54,192 bases of DNA, from NCBI RefSeq assembly GCF_018070325.1, contig NZ_JAGPXY010000043.1:1-54192 (forward strand), given 5' to 3'. A model generated the notes under the pieces. That model saw nothing but the letters and a program-made list of their open reading frames with translations, had not been told where the DNA came from and did not search any database. Source of the stretch: Micromonospora sp. H61. GTDB lineage: Bacteria; Actinomycetota; Actinomycetes; Mycobacteriales; Micromonosporaceae. The translations under genes and the position numbers were made by a program. Shown here piece by piece: positions 41,885 to 50,263 of this stretch (position 1 is the first letter of the stretch; every line of letters begins with the position of its first letter).

Positions 41885-41942
41885 CCGGCGGGCCTTCCCC
41901 GCGCGCGCCGTCGGAAACCCGGCATTGCGGGCACAACGGCGA

Positions 41943-42737
41943 TCAGTGGCGGGAGTTGTCGTCCTCGTCGGTGACGGGGTGGGCGCCGGCGACGAACGTG
42001 TCGAGCGCGGCGGCGTGCAGCAGCCCGCCGGGCATCGGGTCGCGCAGGGCGGCCACCGCCAGCCGGGCCACCGGCAGCCCGCCGGGGCGGGAGGTCGCGG
42101 CCAGCACCAGGTTGCCGTACCTGCGGCCACGCAGCATCCGCCGGTCGCCGACCACGCACACGTCGGCGAAGACCGCCCGCAAGGTGGCCACCTGCGCCCG
42201 GGTACCGACCAGCGGAGGCAGGTCGGTGACGTTGACGAGGTACAACCCGTCGGGGCGCAGGACGCGGGCCACCTCGGCGGCGAACTCGACGGTGCGCACG
42301 TGCCGGGGCATCCGGGCCGCGCGGTAGATGTCGGCGATCACCAGGTCGTACCGGCCGTCCGGGGTGCCGGTCAGTGCCTCCCGGGCGTCGGCGACCTCCA
42401 CCCGCACCTCCGGCGGCACCGGCGGCAACTCCCGGGAAACCAACTCGACCACCGCCGCGTCCCGCTCGACGACCCGTTGCGGGGAGCCGGGCCGGGTGGC
42501 GGCCAGCCAGCGGGGCAGCGTCAACGCGCCGCCACCCAGGTGCACGACGTTGAGCGGGGCGCCGGCCGGGGCCGCCACCTCCACCGCCGAGGCGATCCGC
42601 CGGACGTACTCGAAGTGCAGGTGCCGAGGATCCTCGACATCCACGTACGACTGCTCGACGCCGGCGGACAGCAGCGTCCGCCCGGTCCGGCGGACCGGGT
42701 CGGCGACCAGCTCCAGCCGGTCGGCGGCGCGGTTCAT
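41943..42737 (-). CDS. Spermidine-synthase-like methyltransferase-fold protein
   Basis: A 264-residue Rossmann-fold protein. Motif I is VVHLGGGALTLPRWLAATRPGSPQRVVERD, and DLVIADIYRAAR fits the acidic motif near the substrate site. The N-terminal HLHFEYVRRIASAV is typical of spermidine-synthase relatives. The usual aspartate set of spermidine synthase is only partly visible, so the acceptor is uncertain. ATG 42737; only 13 bases precede it before possible promoter DNA, so it may be leaderless. Confidence 0.8.
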   Translation of the reverse strand: MNRAADRLELVADPVRRTGRTLLSAGVEQSYVDVEDPRHLHFEYVRRIASAVEVAAPAGAPLNVVHLGGGALTLPRWLAATRPGSPQRVVERDAAVVELVSRELPPVPPEVRVEVADAREALTGTPDGRYDLVIADIYRAARMPRHVRTVEFAAEVARVLRPDGLYLVNVTDLPPLVGTRAQVATLRAVFADVCVVGDRRMLRGRRYGNLVLAATSRPGGLPVARLAVAALRDPMPGGLLHAAALDTFVAGAHPVTDEDDNSRH

Positions 42738-42840
42738 GACTGGCACGCTAGCCGAGCCCACGGCGCACCCGGCACGGCGGACGGGCCGGCGGAGCGGGGT
42801 CGCCCCCGGCCCGCCGGCCCGACGGTGTCGTGGTGGGCGG

Positions 42841-43818
42841 TCAGCCGCCGGCCATCCCGGCCCCCACCTCGTCGATCGCGTCGTCGATCTGGCGGGCGAG
42901 GTCCACGTCGAGCGCGGTGACCCCGTTGGCCTGGCTGGTCCGTACCGTCAACACGGCGGCGGTGTCGCCCGGACGCCCGATGCTCGGGCCGCGGCCGTTG
43001 TCCTGGCGCAGCCGGTCGAGGCGGGCCAGCACCCGGTCCAGGTTGTCGGGCGGCAGCGCGACCACCCGGTAGAGGCCCTGGCTGTCGCCGGCCCAGTAGG
43101 GCAGGTCGTCCAGCGCCGCGCTGATCTCGTCGGCATCCAGGGTGGGTGTGGTGGTGGAGGCGCCCACCAGGCCGCCGCCGGCCTCCGGCGGGTTCAGCAG
43201 GTCGCGCAACCCGTCGGGTACGTGCAACGACTCGACCAGGTCGCCGTCCTGCTCGGCGAGCGCGGCGATCGTCGCCTCGGCCTGGTACCGGGCCTGCTCC
43301 GGGGTGTTGCCGCTGATCCGGCCCACCTCGGCCAGGAAGCCGGGCAGGTCCTGGTGCCGTTCGATGCCGTCGACCGGCAGCACGTCGTGCAGCGACGCCG
43401 GCACCGCGGCGAGCAGCCGCTGCCGCTCGGCGGCCTCCAGGGCGAACGCGAGGACCAACACGGTCGCTTCGGTGCCCACCTTGGCGGTCTTGAAGTCGAC
43501 CCCGGCGCGACGCCGGACCTCGTCGACCAGGTCGTGGTAACCCATGCTGTTCACACCGGACGCGCCGCTCGGCGGGGACGGCTGCGGTCGCGGGTTGTCG
43601 GCGCTACCGACCGGCGGCGGTGCCGGCCCGCCGCGCGTGGTGTCCGACTTGTGCGCTCCGGCCGCTGGTGGGCCGGCCCGCTTACCCGCATCAAGGCTCG
43701 TGAGCTGCTTGGACGCGCTCAGACTGGCGCCGATCTCGCTGGGCTGGCGATTCTGCTCCCGGGCCTGCCGGGCCAGTGCCCGACGCCTCTGGTTGTCGCC
43801 CTCCATCTGCTTGCGCAT
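42841..43818 (-). CDS. DUF2267 domain fused to pterin-dehydratase-like domain
   Basis: A 325-residue protein starting at ATG 43818 with GGAAGG about 10 nt upstream. A charged, low-complexity N-terminus (about 1-90) is followed by a DUF2267 domain (YHDLVDEVRRRAGVDFKTAKV, LLAAVPASLHDVLP; about 92-200), then a C-terminal domain (about 235-325) matching pterin-4a-carbinolamine dehydratase in layout: ALDDLPYWAGDSQGLYRVV, DNLDRVLARLDRLRQ, and NGVTALDVDLARQIDDAI. The catalytic His-His pair of true dehydratases is not seen. It is a fusion of unknown role. Confidence 0.75.
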   Translation of the reverse strand: MRKQMEGDNQRRRALARQAREQNRQPSEIGASLSASKQLTSLDAGKRAGPPAAGAHKSDTTRGGPAPPPVGSADNPRPQPSPPSGASGVNSMGYHDLVDEVRRRAGVDFKTAKVGTEATVLVLAFALEAAERQRLLAAVPASLHDVLPVDGIERHQDLPGFLAEVGRISGNTPEQARYQAEATIAALAEQDGDLVESLHVPDGLRDLLNPPEAGGGLVGASTTTPTLDADEISAALDDLPYWAGDSQGLYRVVALPPDNLDRVLARLDRLRQDNGRGPSIGRPGDTAAVLTVRTSQANGVTALDVDLARQIDDAIDEVGAGMAGG

Positions 43819-44019
43819 GCTGGCATCCCTTCCGCTGGGGATCGTGGCTGCGCCAGTCGCCTTCCCGCCGTCCCGGAGAAGGAAACAGAGGCCGCCGGCC
43901 GGGTCGGAGCGGCCTGCCCCACGCTTCATCCGGCGGGGGTGAGGGGCGCTCACCCGCACGGCCCGCACGATCGGGTCAGGACCGGAGATTCTTCCGAGGT
44001 ACGCGGAAGGAAGGTCGTC

Positions 44020-44334
44020 ATGAAGGAAGTTGTCGAGATCGTCCCCGCTCGACCCGGCTGGTACGCCCGCTGGCAGCTCACACCCGAGGTCACCAGGTGT
44101 TACCCGGTGAGCCTCTGGGCGCTGCTCGAGGAGGCCGACGGAACGGGCCGCGAGGTGATCGGGATGGACTGCATCGGTCAGTGGCCCGGCGCGGACGACA
44201 ACGAGGCGGGTGGGCAGTTCGTCCGCTACCTGTACCAGACGCCCGACTCGGGGGAGCCCGAGGACGTGGACGCGGCCCCGATCGGCGAGCTGCGTGAGGA
44301 CGGCCCCCGGCTCCAGCCGATGACGGCACCCTAG
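44020..44334 (+). CDS. Small hypothetical protein
   Basis: A 104-residue acidic soluble protein starting at ATG 44020, with GGAAGGAAGG 5-7 nt upstream. It has a Trp-rich middle (GWYARWQLTPEVTRCYPVSLWALLEE) and a Gly/Asp-rich end. I do not recognise a family or motif. It converges on the STAS gene across a shared terminator. Confidence 0.65.
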   Translation: MKEVVEIVPARPGWYARWQLTPEVTRCYPVSLWALLEEADGTGREVIGMDCIGQWPGADDNEAGGQFVRYLYQTPDSGEPEDVDAAPIGELREDGPRLQPMTAP

Positions 44335-44344
44335 ACATTCCTCC

Positions 44345-44377
44345 GGCCCCCGACCCCAGGTCCCAGGGTCGGGGGCC
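44345..44377. terminator. Bidirectional hairpin terminator
   Basis: A perfect 12-bp stem, GGCCCCCGACCC (44345-44356) and GGGTCGGGGGCC (44366-44377), loop of nine. It sits between two convergent genes (ends at 44334 and 44411), so it can stop both. No long T tract is present on either side. Confidence 0.8.
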
Positions 44378-44410
44378 ACCCCGTCTCGCTTCCCGGGGGT
44401 GACCTGCGGG

Positions 44411-44749
44411 TCAACCGATGGCGCGCACGTCGTCGTCGGCGTACGCCTCGGCCAGCAACTCACTCAGGCCCGTGCGGTCCAGCATCCGCTGCAGCTGAGG
44501 GCTGACCCCGGTCAGTCGGATCGCCCCGGCGGCGCGGCGCACCACCAGCAGCGCGCTGAGCCCGGACGAGTCGCAGAGGGTCACCCCGGTCAGGTCGACG
44601 AGAACCGGGGCGTCGTCGTCGCCGCGCAGCTCGGCCGCCGCGGCGATCAGCTCGGGCGCGCTGTCGTAGTCGAGTTCGCCGGTCAGCCGGAGTCGGACGT
44701 TCCCGGCGGCGAGCCGGGTTGTCTCGATGGTCAACAGCTGGTCGGGCAT
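44411..44749 (-). CDS. STAS-domain anti-sigma-factor antagonist
   Basis: A 112-residue STAS protein starting at ATG 44749, with AAGGAG 9 nt upstream. The strand VRLRLTGELDYDSAPELIAAAAEL and the phospho-site region VDLTGVTLCDSSGLSALLVV (Ser61 expected) are intact. Such proteins bind anti-sigma factors when dephosphorylated. The PP2C phosphatase gene starts 212 bp upstream in the opposite direction, so it is a likely partner. No anti-sigma kinase is visible in the window. Confidence 0.88.
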   Translation of the reverse strand: MPDQLLTIETTRLAAGNVRLRLTGELDYDSAPELIAAAAELRGDDDAPVLVDLTGVTLCDSSGLSALLVVRRAAGAIRLTGVSPQLQRMLDRTGLSELLAEAYADDDVRAIG

Positions 44750-44961
44750 CCCACCATTCTCCTTGTCGACCGACAGAACGCAAAGCGGGGGCGGCGATAC
44801 GGCCGCGTGTCCCTCGTCTGACGCCCCCCGCCGTGGCGATGCCCGCCACCTGCCGCGAGATGCCGCTTTCCGGGTTCGGGCGTAGGGTGGCTGGAGAGTT
44901 TTGACAGTGGACGCCGGTTCCGGCACGGGTTCGGTGAACGACAAGGAGTGAGGCTCAGCTG

Positions 44962-46719
44962 GTGACTGCTTCCGACGTCAGGGACTGGGACCCGGGCGAC
45001 GGACGGCTCTCCACGCCGAGCACGACACGACCCTCGGCGTGGTCCGCCGACGTTCGTCGCCCCACCGCGGCCCTGCCACCGCTGGCCCCCGACCGGGGGC
45101 AGGCCACGCCCGACTGGTTGGAGGTCGTCGAGCACTTCCGGGAGGGCCTGGTGGTCTGCGACGCCGATGGCGTCGTGCGGCACGTCAGCCCGGTGGCTGA
45201 GCGGTTGCTGCCCGAGGTGACGCCCGGCGAGCTGCTCAGCGCGGCCGGTGTACCCGGGTTGAGCGAAGGCGTCCCCGGAAGCTTCACCCACCGCGAGCGC
45301 CGGCTCACCGCGCGCCAGGTGCCGCTCTCTGGTGACCGCTGCTGCTGGTACGTCGAGGACGTCACCGACAGCGTCAGTCGCGCCGACGCGCTGCTCGCCG
45401 AACGGGCCCGCTCGGCGTTCCTCGCAGTGGTCGGCGACAAGCTGGGCAACCCGCTGCACCCGGATCGGGCGGCCGCCGCGGTCGTCCGACTCGCCGTGCC
45501 GACCCTGGCCGAGGTGGCGGTGCTGGTGCTCGCCCCGCGGGCCGGGCGCGCCCGCTGGTGGCGGGCGTCGCGCACCGACGACGAGGTGCCGACGGTGGAC
45601 AGCGGCGTACTGGTCGGCGGCGAGCTGCCGAGCGCCATCGCCGACGGGTTGACCGGGGCCGAGCCGCACGCGGTGGACTGGCTGGTCGAGCAGGCGGTCG
45701 ACGCCGGTTGGCTGCCGGGGCTGGCCGGCACCGACAGCGCCGCCCGGGTCGTCCCGCTGCCGGGGCGTGACGCGCCGGTCGGGGTGCTGCTGGTGGCCCG
45801 TCGCGCCACCCGCTGGTACGACGAGGACGACGTTGAGCTGGTCCGCGCGTTCGCGGCCCGCGCCGGTGCCGCGTTGACCACCGCGCTGCTCTACCGCGAC
45901 CAGGCCGAGGTGGCCGACACCCTCCAGGCCAGCCTGCTGCCTGTCGAGCCGGTCGAGGCCGCCGGTGTGCAGTGGGGCACCGCGTACCGGCCCGCGCAGG
46001 CGGGGCTGCGCATCGGCGGCGACTTCTACGGTTCGCACCGGCTCACCGACGGTGGTTCGGTGTTCTTCCTCGGTGACGTGTCGGGCAAGGGCGTCGAAGC
46101 CGCCGTCTTCACCGGCCAACTGCGCCAGTGCCTCCAGGCGCTGCACCGGTTGGAGTCTCACCCGGAGCGGCTGCTGCGGCTGCTCAACGACGCGTTGCTG
46201 GAGACGACCCAGGCGCACGGCCAGGGCCGCTTCGCCACGATCGTGCTCGGCGTGGCCCGCCCGGAGCGCGACGGCGGCCTCACCCTCACCATGGCCGGCG
46301 GCGGGCACCTGCCACCACTGGTGCTGCGCGCCTCCGGCGAGGTGGAGACGGTGCCGTTGCGCGGCATGTTGATCGGAGTGGTCCCCGACCCCCGCGTCGG
46401 GGAGGTGACAGTGCGGCTGGCGCCGGGCGAGACCTGCCTGCTCTACAGCGACGGGGTGACCGAGGCCCGGGGCGGCCGGCGCGGCGACGAGCAGTTCGGC
46501 GCGGAGCGGCTGGTCAGCGCCCTGACCGACTGCCACCGGATGCCCGCGCCTGCCCTGGCCGAACGGGTCGAGCAGCTCACCTGCGACTGGCTGGCACAGG
46601 GCGACCACGACGACATCGCCGTGTTGGCGCTGCGGGCGGCCGGCCTGGGCGGTCGCGGTGCACGGCACCTGCACTCGGTGCCCGCCGGCATCGACCAGAC
46701 GGAGGGGACTGACGCGTGA
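44962..46719 (+). CDS. PAS-GAF-PP2C (SpoIIE/RsbU-type) phosphatase
   Basis: A 585-residue sensor phosphatase. Residues about 50-135 are PAS-like (VVEHFREGLVVCDADGVVRHVSPVAERLL), about 150-310 are GAF-like (ARSAFLAVVGDKLGNPLHPD, VVPLPGRDAPVGVLLVARR), and about 325-560 are the PP2C domain with metal ligands in IGGDFYGS, FFLGDVSGKGVEAA, YSDGVTEARGG and DHDDIAVLAL. It probably dephosphorylates a STAS protein to release a sigma factor. GTG 44962 follows GAGG by 8 nt. The stop overlaps the B12-binding gene by 4 bp, so the two are coupled. Confidence 0.92.
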   Translation: MTASDVRDWDPGDGRLSTPSTTRPSAWSADVRRPTAALPPLAPDRGQATPDWLEVVEHFREGLVVCDADGVVRHVSPVAERLLPEVTPGELLSAAGVPGLSEGVPGSFTHRERRLTARQVPLSGDRCCWYVEDVTDSVSRADALLAERARSAFLAVVGDKLGNPLHPDRAAAAVVRLAVPTLAEVAVLVLAPRAGRARWWRASRTDDEVPTVDSGVLVGGELPSAIADGLTGAEPHAVDWLVEQAVDAGWLPGLAGTDSAARVVPLPGRDAPVGVLLVARRATRWYDEDDVELVRAFAARAGAALTTALLYRDQAEVADTLQASLLPVEPVEAAGVQWGTAYRPAQAGLRIGGDFYGSHRLTDGGSVFFLGDVSGKGVEAAVFTGQLRQCLQALHRLESHPERLLRLLNDALLETTQAHGQGRFATIVLGVARPERDGGLTLTMAGGGHLPPLVLRASGEVETVPLRGMLIGVVPDPRVGEVTVRLAPGETCLLYSDGVTEARGGRRGDEQFGAERLVSALTDCHRMPAPALAERVEQLTCDWLAQGDHDDIAVLALRAAGLGGRGARHLHSVPAGIDQTEGTDA

Positions 46720-47753
46720 CCGCCGCCACGGCCACCACCGACCTCGGCGAGGCGTACTCCGGGTACCTGGACCACCTCGCCGACGCGGACGAGTACGCCG
46801 CTACCGACCTGGCGATCGGCCTGCTCGACGCGGGCGTCCCGGCGGAGCGGGTGCTGCTCGACCTGGTCGCGCCCGCCCAGGCCGAGGTGGGCGAGCGATG
46901 GGCGCGAAACGAGTGGAGCGTCGCCCAGGAGCACGCGGCCACCCACATCAGCGAGCAGGTGGTGGCGGCGGTCTCCGCGCACGTCAAAGCGCGGCCGACC
47001 GGTGGCCGGGTCGTGGTCGCCTGCATGGACGGCGAGTGGCACGCGCTGCCGCCCCGGCTGGTGGCCGAGATACTGCGGTTACGCGGGTGGCAGGTGACCT
47101 TCCTGGGCGCCAGCGTCCCCGCGGCGCACCTCGTGTCGTACCTGCACCGCTACGACGCGCACGCGGTCGCGCTGGCGTGCGCGCTGCCGATGCGCCTGCC
47201 GTACGCCCACCGGATGATCGAGGCCTGCCGCCGCTCGGACGTGCCGGTGGTGGTCGGCGGGCGTGGGTTCGGCACTGATGGCCGGTGGGCGCGTCGGCTC
47301 GGGGTGGCCTGGGCGCCGGACGCGCCCTCCGCAGCCGAGTTGATCGCCGACGAGCGGGCGTTGCGCGGGGCGCCGCCGGCCCGGCTGGCCCACCTGGCCG
47401 ACGACGAGTACGCCAGCCTGGTACGCCGTCGCGGTGAGCTGATCGACAGCGCGTTGGCGGAGCTGCGGCAGCGGGTGCCGGCGGCGCGGGCGTACACCGC
47501 CGCGCAGCTCGACGCGACAGTGAGCGATCTGGGCCACATAGTGGATTTCCTGGCGGCGGCGGTCTACGTCGACGACCCCTCGTTGTTCACCGAGTTCGTG
47601 GAGTGGCTGTTGGGGATTCTGGGCAGTCGTGGGGTGCCCGCCGGGGCGGTCGTCCTGCCGCTGGAGCACTACGCCGCCGCGTTGCGGGACTTCCCCCGGG
47701 CGGCGCGGGCGTTGGCGCTGGGATGCGCGGCGCTGCCCGGCACCGCGCGCTGA
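46716..47753 (+). CDS. Predicted B12-dependent light sensor (CarH/LitR-like) with own output domain
   Basis: A 345-residue protein starting at GTG 46716 (GTGA overlap with the phosphatase stop). Residues 1-95 form a helical bundle with the CarH/LitR photoreceptor motif W-x9-EH (W62, E72, H73). The B12 fold follows with E-x-H-x-x-P (E107, H109; the Gly of the standard motif is Pro112), then RLRGWQVTFLGASVPAAHLV and VPVVVGGRGFG. The CarH-type MerR DNA-binding domain is absent. Instead a C-terminal helical part (about 230-345, SLVRRRGELIDSALAELRQ) ends the protein. It probably senses light via adenosylcobalamin and acts by protein contact with the coupled phosphatase. STAS and response-regulator genes lie downstream. 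Confidence 0.8.
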   Translation: MTAATATTDLGEAYSGYLDHLADADEYAATDLAIGLLDAGVPAERVLLDLVAPAQAEVGERWARNEWSVAQEHAATHISEQVVAAVSAHVKARPTGGRVVVACMDGEWHALPPRLVAEILRLRGWQVTFLGASVPAAHLVSYLHRYDAHAVALACALPMRLPYAHRMIEACRRSDVPVVVGGRGFGTDGRWARRLGVAWAPDAPSAAELIADERALRGAPPARLAHLADDEYASLVRRRGELIDSALAELRQRVPAARAYTAAQLDATVSDLGHIVDFLAAAVYVDDPSLFTEFVEWLLGILGSRGVPAGAVVLPLEHYAAALRDFPRAARALALGCAALPGTAR

Positions 47754-47816
47754 CCCGACCCGCCGGTGGCATCCGGATCGATCACCGCGCTCGGCGGCGG
47801 ACGAGTCACCTCTGCG

Positions 47817-47822
47817 TATACT
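47817..47822 (+). promoter_or_regulatory. Possible -10 element upstream of STAS gene
   Basis: TATACT matches the consensus -10 box, 48 nt before GTG 47871. A good -35 was not seen, so this is tentative; the STAS gene may have its own promoter in addition to reading from upstream. Confidence 0.3.
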
Positions 47823-47870
47823 TGCCGGACTGCAAACGTCCCACCCGAGGGTGGAGCGAGGGGGAGAACG

Positions 47871-48218
47871 GTGACGTTCAGCGTCAACTACGTCGAGCGC
47901 GACGGTGGTGGCGCCTGCCTGCGGCTCGTGGGCGAGCTGGACCTGAGCACCGCCCCCGAGCTGAGCGCCGCGATCGACCGGCTCACCGCGGCGGGCGAGA
48001 CCCGGGTGCTGCTCGATCTGACCGACCTCACGTTCTGCGACTCCACCGGTATGGCCGTGTTCGTCCGGGGCGACAATCAGGCGGCGGCCGACGGTGGGTG
48101 GCTCCGGCTCACCGGCGCCCACGGGCGGGTCGAGCGGGTGCTGGGCGTGACCGGCCTCGCCGACGTGTTGCGCTACGAACCGGAGTCGGTCGACCCCGCG
48201 TCCCGCAGTGCTTCCTGA
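47871..48218 (+). CDS. STAS-domain anti-sigma-factor antagonist (second copy)
   Basis: A 115-residue STAS protein starting at GTG 47871, with GGGGAG 4 nt upstream. It has the strand LRLVGELDLSTAPELSAAID and LLDLTDLTFCDSTGMAVFV with Ser58 at the phospho-site. It is downstream of the phosphatase and B12-sensor genes, same strand, 117 bp away, with its own possible -10. It may be the switch protein controlled by the PP2C enzyme. Confidence 0.9.
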   Translation: MTFSVNYVERDGGGACLRLVGELDLSTAPELSAAIDRLTAAGETRVLLDLTDLTFCDSTGMAVFVRGDNQAAADGGWLRLTGAHGRVERVLGVTGLADVLRYEPESVDPASRSAS

Positions 48219-48226
48219 TGGGCTAG

Positions 48227-48252
48227 ATTTCCCCGCCAGCATTTCCCCGCCA
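48227..48252 (+). repeat. 12-bp direct repeat upstream of response regulator
   Basis: ATTTCCCCGCCA occurs at 48227-48238 and again at 48241-48252, a 14-bp period, 51 bases before ATG 48303. Helical spacing and position suggest a regulator site, but no protein is known to bind it. Confidence 0.5.
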
Positions 48253-48302
48253 ACGCGGTGACCGTCAGGGTCCCGTCTCCGCCGACTCCGAGGCAGGTAG
48301 TG

Positions 48303-48749
48303 ATGGGCGTAGACAGCCCGCAGCCGGTACGCATCCTGGTGGTCGACGACGATCCGGGTGATGTGCTGATGATCGAGGAGGCGCTGGCGGACTCCGACGT
48401 CGAGAAGATCATCGACGTGGTGAGTGACGGCGAGGAGGCGATGGAGTTTCTCCGCGCCGAGGGCCGGCACGAGCAGGCCCGCCGACCTGACGTGATCCTG
48501 CTGGATCTGAACATGCCGCGGATGGACGGCCGGCAGGTGCTCGGGGCGGTCAAGCAGGACGAGGATCTGCGGACCATCCCGATCGTCGTGCTGACCACCT
48601 CCAACGCCGACACCGACATCGTCGGCAGCTACACGTTGCAGGCCAACGCGTACGTCACCAAGCCGATCGACCTGGACGACTTCAACGACGTGGTTCGCCG
48701 CATCGACGAGTTCTTCGGCCGGGTCGTCGTGCTGCCCAAGCGCATCTGA
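48303..48749 (+). CDS. Single-domain response regulator (Rcp1-like)
   Basis: A 148-residue receiver domain with no DNA-binding output. The acidic pocket is DDD (residues 15-17), the phospho-Asp is D68 in LLDLNMPRMDG, the Thr switch is in VVLTTSN, and the Lys in YVTKPIDLDDF. Single-domain regulators of this type often work with phytochrome-like sensors or as phosphate shuttles. It is downstream of the STAS gene in the signalling island. ATG 48303. Confidence 0.88.
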   Translation: MGVDSPQPVRILVVDDDPGDVLMIEEALADSDVEKIIDVVSDGEEAMEFLRAEGRHEQARRPDVILLDLNMPRMDGRQVLGAVKQDEDLRTIPIVVLTTSNADTDIVGSYTLQANAYVTKPIDLDDFNDVVRRIDEFFGRVVVLPKRI

Positions 48750-48863
48750 GGCCCGCGCCACCTGCGCGCATGCTGAACATTTTTCCCGAACACCCTCGGC
48801 GCGAGCGGTCGCGGCCGAGGATCCAGGTGGGGAAGTAACAGCAGCTGCCTGGGGGGCGACAGT

Positions 48864-49391
48864 ATGAGGTTCTCCGTCGTTGAGACCGGTTACGACCAGC
48901 GGCAGGTGGATTACTGCCTGGACGAGTTGGGGATCCGGTTGTCCCGGCTGGCGGCGCGGGCCGAGGGCGCGGCCGGGGCGGCCCGGGAGTGGGACGAGAT
49001 CCGCCAGGAGGCAGCCTCGCTCAGCGGGCTGCTGCAACGACTCGACCTGGGCGACGCCACCGCCCACCGGCACTTCGGTGGCGCGGTGCGTCGCGAGGCC
49101 GCCGAGATCCTGGCCGAGGCTCGCGCCGAGCTGGACGAGGCCCGCGAGGAGGCACGGCGGGTGCGGGAGCGGGCGTACGCGGAGGCTGTGCAGGCCCGAC
49201 GTGACTTCGAGGCGGCGCTGGACGCCCGTCGACGGCGCGAGGTGCGGGTGGACGAGATCCTCAGCCAGGTGACTGTCGACCAGGTGCCCGCCGACACCCC
49301 CACCGCAGCCGCCGGGGTGCCGGGCAGCCGGGTCGGGGTCGGCGGCCCGGACGCGGACGCGGGCGCGGAGTCACCGTCGGGCCGTCGCTGA
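48864..49391 (+). CDS. DivIVA-like coiled-coil protein
   Basis: A 175-residue protein. A short N-terminal segment, VVETGYDQRQVDYCLDELGIRL, resembles the DivIVA membrane-curvature/lipid-binding motif, followed by a long coiled coil (about 40-125, rich in Ala, Glu, Arg: RREAAEILAEARAELDEAREEARRVRERAY) and a flexible tail. It may be a scaffold at the membrane. ATG 48864. It closes the signalling island on the plus strand. Confidence 0.7.
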   Translation: MRFSVVETGYDQRQVDYCLDELGIRLSRLAARAEGAAGAAREWDEIRQEAASLSGLLQRLDLGDATAHRHFGGAVRREAAEILAEARAELDEAREEARRVRERAYAEAVQARRDFEAALDARRRREVRVDEILSQVTVDQVPADTPTAAAGVPGSRVGVGGPDADAGAESPSGRR

Positions 49392-49414
49392 GACGTGCGG
49401 CGTGGGTGCCCCGC

Positions 49415-50263
49415 TCAGGCGGTGAGCGCCGCCGCGACAGTGCTCGCCCGGTCCTCGTGCTGGGCGTACGCGTCGGGATACGCGGAGATCTGCACGGACT
49501 GGGCGGCGGCGGTGACGCTCATGTCCTGCCAGTCGGGGATCTCGTTGAGCGCCGTGTAGAAGGCCCGCGCGGCGTACGACGGGCGCATCAGCTGGGCCAC
49601 AGTGCCCCAGCCGCTGCTGGGCCGCTGCTGGAACAGCCCGACCGAGTCGTGGTCGGAGCCGCTGCCCTGGTTCGGGTACTCCGCCGACTCCGGGAGGACG
49701 TCGCTGGCCAGGTTGTAGAGGTTGCTCTCCTGCATCGCGGTGGACAGTGCCACCACCAGGGCGCGACGCGGCATCTTCATCTCCAGGCCGACGTCCACGA
49801 TGATCTTCGCGTTGTCCATCTGTGCCTGGTCGAGGCCGGCGACCGGCCGGGGGCGGCGGGGCTTGACCGGCTTCTTGGGCACCTTGCGGACGGCGGTGGG
49901 AGTGGGAGTGGGCTTCGCCGTCGGGCTGGGCAGGACCCGGGCGGGGGCGGCGTCGCGGTCCAGCGACCGGGAGGCGCGCTCATCGGCGATGGCGGCGCGG
50001 TCGGCCACCGCCTCGGCGAGCGGCTCGACCGTACGGGGGGCGTCGTCGTTGCCTCGCGCGGTGGCGACCGCGACGAGGCTGAGGCAGCAGGTGACACCGG
50101 TGGCCAGCGCCACCCGCACCGGGGTCGAGCCCAGCAGGGCCCGCCGCGACGGTTCGGAAGCGCGGTGACGGCCAGTCGTCCGTTCGGTTGATGCGGCGTC
50201 GTCCGAGGGGGTGGTCGGGCGCGCGTCGGTCAGCTTCTGGGCGGAGGGGTCGTCGGGATGCAC
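49415..50263 (-). CDS. Membrane-anchored lysozyme-like protein, paralogue 3
   Basis: A 282-residue protein. A cytoplasmic N-terminus is followed by a TM segment (VRVALATGVTCCLSLVAVATA, about 48-68), a Pro/Thr-rich linker, and the same C-terminal domain as those at 23512 and 26681: ALSTAMQESNLYN (probable Glu), HDSVGLFQQRPSSGWGT, and AYPDAYAQHEDRA. Unlike the other two it has a long cytoplasmic tail in place of a cleavable signal. ATG 50263. Confidence 0.75.
   Translation of the reverse strand: MHPDDPSAQKLTDARPTTPSDDAASTERTTGRHRASEPSRRALLGSTPVRVALATGVTCCLSLVAVATARGNDDAPRTVEPLAEAVADRAAIADERASRSLDRDAAPARVLPSPTAKPTPTPTAVRKVPKKPVKPRRPRPVAGLDQAQMDNAKIIVDVGLEMKMPRRALVVALSTAMQESNLYNLASDVLPESAEYPNQGSGSDHDSVGLFQQRPSSGWGTVAQLMRPSYAARAFYTALNEIPDWQDMSVTAAAQSVQISAYPDAYAQHEDRASTVAAALTA

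Noticed and set aside
44731..46674. A 647-codon minus-strand frame
   Set aside because: Shadow of the PP2C phosphatase gene; no recognisable motif and unlikely amino-acid composition.
47079..49073. A 664-codon minus-strand frame
   Set aside because: Crosses the B12, STAS and receiver genes on the other strand, each of which has clear motifs.
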